From positions 1 through 13,835 of the forward strand of contig JBPCOB010000197.1 in NCBI GenBank assembly GCA_051000715.1: a stretch of 13,835 nt of DNA. The letters run 5' to 3'. The stretch comes from JBPCOB01 sp051000715 (GTDB lineage Bacteria; Actinomycetota; Actinomycetes; JALYNC01). Shown one piece after another: positions 7,863 to 13,608 of this stretch. Numbering within the stretch: the first letter of the stretch is position 1; each line of letters starts with the position of its first letter. The notes beneath the pieces are model-generated. The model was given only the letters and a program-made list of their open reading frames with translations. It was not told the DNA's origin and searched no databases. The position numbers and the translations under genes are program-made.

Positions 7863-8093
7863 CGATCGACAAGGTCGGCCTGCCGTCGGCGCCCCTGCGA
7901 CGGGTACGGCGGGTGTCTCTGGGTCATCCGATTCCGCCGGTGCCTTTCGATGCGGCTTGGCTCGGCCGACGTACGCGGCACGCAGCATCGCTCCCGCGAC
8001 GGGAACCACCTGAAGTCCGGTGAAGCACACGGCACACATCGCACACACCGTAGCCGTGGGCGCCTGGAAGGGCTCGACACCCCGCTGCGTCAT
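7836..8093 (-). CDS. Possible small hydrophobic protein, antisense in the gap (uncertain)
   Basis: The gap between the membrane hydrolase and the DUF2993 gene (7863-8174) has no convincing plus-strand gene. On the minus strand an 85-codon frame opens with ATG at 8093. Its first half reads like a protein: a Cys-containing hydrophobic segment (CAMCAVCFTGLQVVPVAGAML, about residues 18-37) followed by basic residues, with about 80 percent G or C at third positions by my count. The second half is Pro/Ala/Arg-rich with more A at third positions and looks less like coding sequence. There is no good Shine-Dalgarno sequence, and the 3' end overlaps the hydrolase gene by 27 bases. It may be a real one-helix protein, a decayed gene or chance. 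Confidence 0.33.
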   Translation of the reverse strand: MTQRGVEPFQAPTATVCAMCAVCFTGLQVVPVAGAMLRAAYVGRAKPHRKAPAESDDPETPAVPVAGAPTAGRPCRSSTDRAPVP

Positions 8094-8174
8094 GTAACGG
8101 CCGCCGAGTCGTCTACTCAGCAGGCGAGCGGCGAGGGGTGGCTGCGGTTGTTGACTTCCGGGGTAGGTGTTTAG

Positions 8175-8888
8175 GTGCGGCGGCTACTCGTCGGCCTCGT
8201 CGGCTTGCTGGTTGTCCTGGGCGCGGCCGACCGCATCAGCGAGCTGGTCGCCGCGCGGGCGGTGGCCCGGCACGTGCGAGCCGCCGAGCACCTAGGGCGT
8301 GACCCAGCCGTGAGCTTCGCCGGTTTTCCGTTTCTGACCCAGGCGCTCCGTGGCCGCTTCTCCGAGGTCGACCTGACCGCTACGGACATTCGACCGCAAG
8401 GCATCTCATTGGCGCGGGTGAAAGCACGGCTCCGGGGCGTCCATGCTGGCGTGGGTGAGGCTCTGGCCGGCAAGCTGACGTCGGCCTCCATAGACGACGC
8501 AGCCGGCTCGGTTCTCATCCGCTACCAGGATCTTGGCCAACTGCTCACTTCGACGCTGAACGGCGCGATCCCTGGCGGGACGGTCAATGCGGTGACGCTT
8601 CGTGACGTCGGTGGCCGGCTCGCCATCAGTGGTCAGGCCCAGGTGGGGGGCCAGGGTGTACCCGTGGAAGTCGACTGCGACGTGTCCGTCCGCGGCTCCA
8701 CCATCCGCGTCATCCCTCGACTCGCGCGGTTGCCACTCGTCGAAGACCAGACTCTCTCGAGCGCCGATCAAGCCCAGTTGGCTGTCACCATCCCAGCCGA
8801 CCAGCTGCCGTTCAGAATTCACCTTCGAACTGTTGCCGTACTCTCCGACGGCCTCCGCGTGGACGGGGACTCGGCCGCATTCCCCTAG
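8175..8888 (+). CDS. LmeA/DUF2993-family lipid-binding envelope protein
   Basis: The 237-residue product begins with a short basic stretch and a hydrophobic helix (RLLVGLVGLLVVLGAA, about 3-18), so it is exported and probably anchored or cleaved at the membrane. The body matches the DUF2993 (LmeA) pattern. It has VSFAGFPFLTQALRGRFSEVDL (about 46-67), then IRPQGISLARVKARLRGV, and repeated short beta-strand stretches ending in RTVAVLSDGLRVDG. In mycobacteria LmeA is a periplasmic phospholipid-binding protein needed for lipomannan maturation; other members are uncharacterised. The GTG at 8175 directly follows an in-frame TAG and has a weak GGGTAGG seven bases upstream. The gene appears to stand alone, with about 310 bases before it and 132 after it. 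Confidence 0.82.
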   Translation: MRRLLVGLVGLLVVLGAADRISELVAARAVARHVRAAEHLGRDPAVSFAGFPFLTQALRGRFSEVDLTATDIRPQGISLARVKARLRGVHAGVGEALAGKLTSASIDDAAGSVLIRYQDLGQLLTSTLNGAIPGGTVNAVTLRDVGGRLAISGQAQVGGQGVPVEVDCDVSVRGSTIRVIPRLARLPLVEDQTLSSADQAQLAVTIPADQLPFRIHLRTVAVLSDGLRVDGDSAAFP

Positions 8889-8942
8889 GCCCGCCGAACT
8901 CCCTGTCTCGGGGTTCGCGGCCGGCGACAGCTGCCGGCACGA

Positions 8943-8970
8943 GGCAACCTTCGGCCCGCCGAACCGTCTA
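8943..8970 (+). promoter_or_regulatory. Candidate ECF-type promoter of the sigma operon
   Basis: GGCAACC (8943-8949) and CGTCTA (8965-8970) are separated by 15 bases. This matches the general ECF sigma promoter pattern, an AAC-containing -35 and a CGTC-type -10. It lies about 50 bases upstream of the sigma factor start, as expected for autoregulation. It is a reading by eye; no transcript data support it. Confidence 0.5.
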
Positions 8971-9020
8971 GTTGATGTGAGCAGGACTTCGACCGCCGGC
9001 GAGGGCGCAGGGAGTGGCGC

Positions 9021-9572
9021 GTGACCTTGGCGGTCTCCGACTGGGACTTCACGGTCGTCGTGCCTGACACGGTCCCGACGGCGGCGGAGGCGCTGGCGGT
9101 CCTGCATGCCGGGCACTACGTGTCACTTGTGCGCCTTGCGGTCGCCCTGGTCGACAGCGAGGCCAGCGCTGAGGAGGTGGTCCAGGACGCGTTCGTCCAC
9201 GTGCTTCGCCGGTGGCAGTCGATCCGGGACCTGGACTCCGCGCAGACCTATCTCCGGCGCTCGGTCGTGAACGGTGCCCGCGACCGGCTCCGGCACCGGC
9301 GGGTACGCCGGGCGGTCGCCCTGCCGCATGCGGTCGCCGACGGGAGTGCCGAGGAGAGGGCGCTGCTCAATGACGAGCAGCGCCGGGTGCTGGCCGGCCT
9401 GGCCGGGCTGCCGGCGAGGCAGCGCGAGGTGCTGGTCCTGCGCTACTTCGGTGAGCTCACCGAGGCCGCCACCGCCGAGACGCTCGGCATCTCGGTCGGT
9501 TCGGTGAAGTCCACGGCACACAAGGGGATCGCCGCGCTGCGCCGGTCGCTCGCCGACGAGGAGTCGAGATGA
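9021..9572 (+). CDS. SigE-family (ECF group) RNA polymerase sigma factor
   Basis: This 183-residue alternative sigma factor has only regions 2 and 4. Region 2 spans about 24-93 and includes SLVRLAVALVDSEASAEEVV and QDAFVHVLRRW (core binding and -10 recognition). Region 4 spans about 119-178, with LPARQREVLVLRYF and the helix-turn-helix AAETLGISVGSVKSTAHKGI-like segment (-35 recognition). It resembles the actinobacterial SigE-family sigma factors usually paired with a membrane regulator encoded directly downstream, as here. The GTG at 9021 has GCAGGGAG (9007-9014) six bases upstream. An extra 20-residue N-terminus precedes region 2. The stop overlaps the next start by four bases (ATGA). The ECF-like promoter 50 bases upstream suggests that it activates its own operon. 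Confidence 0.92.
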   Translation: MTLAVSDWDFTVVVPDTVPTAAEALAVLHAGHYVSLVRLAVALVDSEASAEEVVQDAFVHVLRRWQSIRDLDSAQTYLRRSVVNGARDRLRHRRVRRAVALPHAVADGSAEERALLNDEQRRVLAGLAGLPARQREVLVLRYFGELTEAATAETLGISVGSVKSTAHKGIAALRRSLADEESR

Positions 9573-10702
9573 GCACCCCGGACATCGAGCGGCGGATCGC
9601 GGACGCGCTGGCCGCCCAAACGCAGCACGTGTACGGCGACCCGGCAAGCCTGCGCGAACTCCAGCGACGGCTGCCCACGCGCCGGCGCTTCTCGCCCGGC
9701 CCGATGTTGGCGGCCGCCGCCGCCGTCGTGCTCATCGTCGCCGGAGCGACCTATCTGGGCTCGACCCTGCGAAGCACCCACCAGTCATCGGCAGCGGCAG
9801 GCTCTGGTCGCGGCGCCGCAGTGGGTACCGGCTACCGGCCCACAGACCACTTCGTCGCGGTAACCCCCGATGGCGGGTCCGTCATCGTGCGTGCCGACAC
9901 CGGGACCGTCGTACGCACGTTACCGAAGGCCCTGGGAGCAGCGGCTCTCTCGCCGGACGGCAACCGGGTGTACGGCGTCTGGCACGACAGGGAGTACATC
10001 GGTACCTCCGTCGCCAGCGAACACGTGTCCTACATCGACCTCGCGGACAACCACGTGATCGTCGTGGCGAGCAAGCCGGGCACCGTGACGGGTCTCTCGC
10101 TCAGCGCGGATGGCGGCACGATCGCGTACGCGCTGCTGGACCGGACCGTCAGTCCCGAGCGTACGACGATCTTCGTCCACGACCTGCGTCGGGACCGGGA
10201 CTGGTCCTACCGGCTGCCGGCGGACCGCCAGGTGATCCCGATGTCGCTGTCGCCGGACGGCTCCCGGCTCGCGCTGACCGAGACGCACACGAAGGACGTG
10301 CTCTTCATCGCCGAGGTGGCCAACCCCCGCGCCGTCGTCGATGCGGACCCCGCTCCCGCCGCCCTGGACGCTCGACCCGTCCCCGCGCTGACCTGCCCGA
10401 GGGGGATGTACTACAACCCGCAGTGGACACGCGTGGGGCTGTTCGCCGTACGCCAGTGCCCGAAGGCTTCCCACACCGAGTTCAGCCTCGTTCGCCTCCA
10501 TCCCGACAAGCGCAGTGAGCTGGCCGTGGTGAGCACTCTCCCCTCGGGGACTAGCGCGCTGCGAGTCTTTCCGCACGCGGGCGGGCCGATGTTCGTCTTC
10601 GATGGAGATGACAACGGCGAGTCGGCTGTGTACGTCCTCGACCTCGGCCGCGGGACGGTCCCGCGGCGCCTCCGCGGTTTGAACAGCCTGAGCGGACCCT
10701 GA
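9569..10702 (+). CDS. Single-pass membrane protein with extracytoplasmic beta-propeller-like domain (putative sigma regulator)
   Basis: In this 377-residue protein, residues 1-45 are polar and likely cytoplasmic, with an Arg-rich stop just before one membrane helix (about 46-66). The outside part contains spaced propeller-type motifs: PDG (100-102), SPDG (128-131), SADG (179-182) and SPDG (228-231). Each is followed by a hydrophobic strand, as in TolB/WD40-like blades. Cys276 and Cys297 could form a disulphide outside the cell. It sits where anti-sigma factors of SigE-family genes lie and is coupled to the sigma gene by an ATGA overlap. The short N-terminus lacks the HxxxCxxC zinc motif of ZAS anti-sigma factors, so any sigma binding must use another fold. 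A role as envelope sensor for the sigma factor is inference from layout. It could instead be only a target gene. Confidence 0.82.
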   Translation: MSTPDIERRIADALAAQTQHVYGDPASLRELQRRLPTRRRFSPGPMLAAAAAVVLIVAGATYLGSTLRSTHQSSAAAGSGRGAAVGTGYRPTDHFVAVTPDGGSVIVRADTGTVVRTLPKALGAAALSPDGNRVYGVWHDREYIGTSVASEHVSYIDLADNHVIVVASKPGTVTGLSLSADGGTIAYALLDRTVSPERTTIFVHDLRRDRDWSYRLPADRQVIPMSLSPDGSRLALTETHTKDVLFIAEVANPRAVVDADPAPAALDARPVPALTCPRGMYYNPQWTRVGLFAVRQCPKASHTEFSLVRLHPDKRSELAVVSTLPSGTSALRVFPHAGGPMFVFDGDDNGESAVYVLDLGRGTVPRRLRGLNSLSGP

Positions 10703-12321
10703 TGACCGCGCCCGCAGCGGTTGTCGAGATCTGGGCGGGCGAGCGGCATGGCTCTCGACGAACCGCCCGGAAGCGCCTGCCGTCGGGGTGGACGGCCGGG
10801 CTCACGGCCGTACTCCTAGCGGCGGTCGCCCTGCGGATAGCGCCCGACCTTTACCCGGGCAACCTCATGGGCGTCCTTGAGTACGACGACGGCGTCCACT
10901 ACACCGCCGGCCTGGCGCTCCTGCACGGCCAGCTGCCTTACCGCGACTTCGTGCTGCTGCACCCGCCGGGCATCGCGCTGCTCATGGCGCCGGTCGCCGC
11001 CCTGGGCGAGCTGATCGGAGAGCCGGCCGCGATGGCCCTCGCCCGGCTGGGAATCATCGCCGTCGGCCTCATGAACGCCGCACTGCTCGCGCGGCTGCTG
11101 CGCCGAGCGTCCCCCCTGGCCGGGCTGGCGGGGGCGGCGGTCTACGCGGCCTACCCGGGCGCGATCTACGCCGAGCGAACCGTCCTGTTGGAACCGCTGC
11201 TGAACCTGGCCTGCATTCTCGCCGTCGGTGCCCTGATCCGCGGCCGGGACAACCGGGCGGGTTGGCTGCTGGGAGCAGCGGTCTGCATCAAGTTGTTCGC
11301 GCTCGTCTACCCCGCGGCGGCCATCCTCTGGTTGTGCTCGCGCCGCGAGCCACGGCGCGCCAGGCGACTGGTCGCTTCGGCCGCATTCGCCGTCGCGACC
11401 TTCGCCGCGCCGTTCGCTCTTCTCGCGCCAGGAAGGTTCTGGCACGACGTGGTCACGGTGCAGCTGCGGCGGCCGCTGGCCGGCGCCACATCGCCGGTGG
11501 AGAGACTCTCCGACCTGCTTGGACTCTCCTCGATGCTCGGCCATCCCGGGTCCTCCGCGGTCGTCGCGACGGCATCCGTCGGCTTGCTTCTCGCCCTGTT
11601 CCTGCTCACGGCACGCAGGGAGGACGCTCGAATCTGGATCCTGACCGCCGCCGGCATCGTGGCGGCCTTCCTCGCGGCCTCGTCGTACTTCCCGCACTAC
11701 GCCGGCTTTCTCGCGCCGGCCCTCGCCGCACTTACCGGCCTCGCGCTCGAAGAGGTGCGACTACACCACCCCCGGCTACTGACCGCCGCGACCCTCGGTT
11801 CTGTGCTGGCGTTGACCGCAGCCGCCGCTGGAACCCTGCGGGAACTGCATTCGCAATCCGACCTCGCGGCGGCGGTTGCGCAGTACATGCAGGCGGCCGG
11901 TTGCGGGTTCAGCGACTCGCCGAGCCTCCTCGTCGCTGCCGACCGCTCGCGCCCGCCGTCAACGAGTTGCCCGAGCTGGATTGACCCCCGCGGGACAGCC
12001 ATCTCCCTGCTCCACAGCCGCCGGGACCCGCACTTCTACCCTGCCGGTTTCCGGCGCATCGACGCCTGGCAGCGGCAGTGCCGGTTGGCGATCGGCCACG
12101 CCGACTTCATCCTGGTGGCCGGCAGTCTCGCGGCCGACCCCATGTTCGCCGCTGATGTCCGGGCGTACGTCGAGACGTCGTTCAAGCGGGTGGCCGGCCG
12201 CGGCAGCCTGACCTGGGAGCTCTGGGTCCGTTCCGCTCCAGCTGAGGTACCGGGTGCCCTCGGTGGCGCACGGGTCCAGCCGTTGCCGCAGCGACGCGGT
12301 CCTACTACAGGGGCTGGATGA
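10702..12321 (+). CDS. GT-C type polytopic glycosyltransferase (GT39/ArnT-like)
   Basis: This 539-residue membrane protein has roughly ten or eleven helices between residues 31 and 375, followed by an extracytoplasmic C-terminal domain (about 380-515) with cysteines at 401, 423 and 460. After helix 1 comes EYDDGVHY (60-67), the acidic first-loop motif of GT-C enzymes. It is followed by YRDFVLLHPPG (80-90), AERTVLLEP (157-165) and SYFPHYAGFLAPALA (328-342), all typical of the GT39/ArnT/PMT_2 group. Such enzymes transfer sugars from polyprenyl-phosphate donors to proteins, lipids or glycans at the outer face of the membrane; donor and acceptor are unknown here. The start overlaps the previous stop by one base (TGATG). 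The last codons overlap the remnant PIN gene on the other strand by 17 bases, and the Gly/Pro/Arg-rich tail after about 512 looks unconserved. Confidence 0.87.
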   Translation: MTAPAAVVEIWAGERHGSRRTARKRLPSGWTAGLTAVLLAAVALRIAPDLYPGNLMGVLEYDDGVHYTAGLALLHGQLPYRDFVLLHPPGIALLMAPVAALGELIGEPAAMALARLGIIAVGLMNAALLARLLRRASPLAGLAGAAVYAAYPGAIYAERTVLLEPLLNLACILAVGALIRGRDNRAGWLLGAAVCIKLFALVYPAAAILWLCSRREPRRARRLVASAAFAVATFAAPFALLAPGRFWHDVVTVQLRRPLAGATSPVERLSDLLGLSSMLGHPGSSAVVATASVGLLLALFLLTARREDARIWILTAAGIVAAFLAASSYFPHYAGFLAPALAALTGLALEEVRLHHPRLLTAATLGSVLALTAAAAGTLRELHSQSDLAAAVAQYMQAAGCGFSDSPSLLVAADRSRPPSTSCPSWIDPRGTAISLLHSRRDPHFYPAGFRRIDAWQRQCRLAIGHADFILVAGSLAADPMFAADVRAYVETSFKRVAGRGSLTWELWVRSAPAEVPGALGGARVQPLPQRRGPTTGAG

Positions 12322-12612
12322 GCACCTCGGGATCCCTCGCCGCCAGGGCACCGAGGTCGTCGGCGTCGCCGGTCAGTCGACACCCCCGCCGCGCTAGACC
12401 GCTTCGGCCACGACGAGCGCGTCGACCGTGGCGTTGCTCCTGGCCCAAGAGTGCGCCGGCCGTTCTTGCTCGGTCCTCGGTGACCGGAGCCAGGCTGCCC
12501 ACGGCGTTCAGCAGCCGGTTCGCCGGGGCGTCACGAGCTCCGTGACCGCGCACGGTCTCGGCGACAGCGACCGCGGGAACGATGACTTCGGCTCCGAACC
12601 ACCACGCCGCCG
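12305..12612 (-). pseudogene. VapC-like PIN-domain toxin remnant (frameshifted)
   Basis: Minus-strand translation gives GAEVIVPAVAVAETVRG, then LLNAVGSLAPVTEDRARTAGALLG. After a change of frame it reads ATVDALVVAEAV, and after a second change LTGDADDLGALAARDPEVLI followed by a TAG at 12307-12305. These are successive conserved parts of VapC-type PIN ribonucleases, including the acidic DALVVAEA and TGDADDL segments. They lie in two different frames. In the frame of DALVVAEAV a TAG follows immediately. The N-terminal part with the first catalytic aspartate is missing upstream of about 12612, and no VapB-like antitoxin is visible. I read it as a truncated, multiply frameshifted toxin gene with no product. 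A sequencing error could explain one shift but not the lost N-terminus. Confidence 0.68.
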
Positions 12613-12765
12613 TCAGATCAGAGTTTGCGCATCCCTTTTCCGACTTTACTCGCCGGCGAGGAGCGTAATTGGCGCAAAACGGTCGTCATGCCACCCGCCT
12701 GCCGGGCAATGTGTTGCTGGGCGGATAAGCAGAGCCGGCGGGTGGTGGCCCGGGGGAGGCTTTCA
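12613..12765. other. Intergenic stretch, nothing recognised
   Basis: The 150 bases between the PIN remnant and the minisatellite are locally less GC-rich (around 12618-12690) and hold no credible gene, tRNA or promoter that I can see. Confidence 0.5.
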
Positions 12766-12830
12766 CCGGTGGGCTGGGCTTCCGGTGGGCTGGGGCTTTC
12801 GGTGGGCTGGGCTTCCGGTGGGCTGGGCCT
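12766..12830. repeat. Four-copy minisatellite, 16-17-base unit
   Basis: Four consecutive copies of CCGGTGGGCTGGGCTT lie at 12766-12781, 12782-12798 (one extra G), 12799-12814 (first base T) and 12815-12830 (last bases differ). Because the unit is not a multiple of three and copy 2 has an insertion, no reading frame is kept across the array. It has no spacers and is not a CRISPR. Confidence 0.85.
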
Positions 12831-12843
12831 AGCTCGCACCGTG

Positions 12844-13157
12844 GTGCGTTCTGCAAGCTGTTCCGGGCCAGCAGGTGGAAGTCCTGTCGGGGTAGGCACC
12901 GGAGCGCACGTAGCAGACCCCGGTTCGTCGTCGAGGCGGGAGGCTGAGCGGGGTGTCAAGAGCCTCTTCAGAGGGAACAAGATCGCGGGCATAGCTTTAC
13001 GCGAACCCTGCTGCCTCGTCAGATAGGCAATGGGAGAGCTGAGTCGCTCATGTCAGGGCGAAGGCCACGTCCGGCGGGACCTGGTCTGGAAACCGCGCGC
13101 ACGGTTTGAAAGGGGGATGGGGATACCGGGCCGCTAAGCGGAACCGGCGCCCCGGAC
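12844..13157 (+). ncRNA. Candidate structured RNA with serial stem-loops (possible group II intron-like 5' part)
   Basis: No convincing ORF crosses this stretch, but short complementary arms follow one another. GTGCG (12844-12848) pairs with CGCAC (12905-12909) around a CAGG/CCTG hairpin with loop TGGAAGT. Further pairs are CCTC-TTCA-GAGG (12963-12974), TGCC/GGCA (13012-13029), GAGC/GCTC (13036-13049), GTCC-GGCG-GGAC (13069-13080) and AAACCG/CGGTTT (13090-13107). A nested stem of GGGG, CCGG and CCGC with loop TAA runs from 13119 to 13153. The opening GTGCG and the GGTGGAAGTCC segment recall bacterial group II introns, but I see no domain V and no reverse transcriptase. It ends ten bases before the 60-codon ORF at 13163. 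The RNA reading and its boundaries are inference. Confidence 0.35.
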
Positions 13158-13162
13158 GACCA

Positions 13163-13345
13163 ATGGAATACGTGATCCACACGCCGCACGGCGAAGTCCG
13201 CACTTCGAGGCAGCCGCAACTCGGGGACAACGGTGTTCTGGTCGTGCAGAACACTGACGGGTCGGAGATCTGGTTGAGCCCGATCGCCTGGTTCCGCATA
13301 CAGACGCCAGCCGGTTCCAGCGGTGCACTGCAGTCCCGTCGCTGA
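13163..13345 (+). CDS. Small 60-residue protein of unknown family
   Basis: I do not recognise the family. The frame reads MEYVIHTPHGEVRT, a Gln/Gly-rich turn, GVLVVQNTDGSEIWLSP, then IAWFRIQTPAGSSG and a basic tail. The alternation of hydrophobic residues suggests four or five beta strands, and the HTPHG near the start is echoed by QTPAG near the end. It has no membrane segment and no obvious catalytic motif. About 78 percent of third codon positions are G or C by my count, consistent with real coding sequence. The start ATG lacks a good Shine-Dalgarno sequence and follows the structured stretch by ten bases; the frame is open back to 13106. The stop codon lies inside a long hairpin. It may work with the upstream RNA, or be a fragment of a mobile element. 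Confidence 0.5.
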   Translation: MEYVIHTPHGEVRTSRQPQLGDNGVLVVQNTDGSEIWLSPIAWFRIQTPAGSSGALQSRR

Positions 13346-13376
13346 CGCTCGCCGGCTTCGCGCTGGCTGAGCGACG
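13337..13376 (+). terminator. Long stem-loop across the small ORF stop codon (possible terminator)
   Basis: CGTC pairs with GACG, GCTC with GAGC, and GCCGGC with GCTGGC (one G-T) around the loop TTCGC. This gives about 14 pairs with a six-base bulge on the left arm and one base on the right. The TGA of the small ORF (13343-13345) lies in the bulge. No T-run follows. It fits a U-less actinobacterial terminator or the last domain of a structured RNA. Confidence 0.4.
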
Positions 13377-13466
13377 TAATGTCGGGCTGTGAGGGTCCCT
13401 GCTGCCGCGAGCGCACCGTGTGCGTTGCGGCGTGGACCGCCGCACTCGGACTGCCGCGGCTCTAGC

Positions 13467-13484
13467 GCGGCGCGTAGACGCCGC
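13467..13484. other. Perfect hairpin just outside the insertion sequence
   Basis: GCGGCG and CGCCGC flank the loop CGTAGA, extended by one C-G pair outside. It ends about 12 bases before the ISL3 terminal repeat. The rest of 13377-13496 shows no gene. Confidence 0.5.
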
Positions 13485-13549
13485 GAAGGCGTAAACGGGC
13501 TCTTCGAACTTAAGGGGGCAAGACACGATCTTCGTGCTGTGAGCTGAGG

Positions 13550-13608
13550 GCTCGCGGCCCCTCGACACTGGCTGGTGTCTGAAATCAGCTGGTGGAGGAG
13601 CCGCGAGC
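13550..13608 (+). promoter_or_regulatory. Leader hairpin sequestering the transposase ribosome-binding site
   Basis: GCTCGCGGC (13550-13558) is the exact reverse complement of GCCGCGAGC (13600-13608), which abuts the ATG at 13609. After one mismatch, CCTC (13560-13563) pairs with GAGG (13595-13598), so the Shine-Dalgarno GGAGGAG is inside the stem. GACAC/GTGTC (13564-13568 and 13575-13579) forms an inner hairpin. A competing pair AGCTGA/TCAGCT (13542-13547 and 13585-13590) also exists. Confidence 0.6.

Noticed and set aside
7863..8174. tRNA or riboswitch in the gap before the DUF2993 gene
   Set aside because: No cloverleaf, CCA-ready acceptor stem or known riboswitch core could be found; only weak repeats of CACA are seen.
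9569..9706. Zinc-binding anti-sigma (ZAS) motif in the N-terminus of the propeller protein
   Set aside because: There is a single histidine and no cysteine in this part, so the HxxxCxxC signature is absent.
12766..12830. CRISPR array
   Set aside because: The units are directly adjacent, only 16-17 bases long, without spacers and with no cas genes nearby.
13069..13110. Group II intron domain V in the structured stretch
   Set aside because: The AAACCG/CGGTTT hairpin followed by GAAAGGGGG looks similar, but the catalytic AGC triad, the GAAA-type loop and the bulge of domain V are not present.
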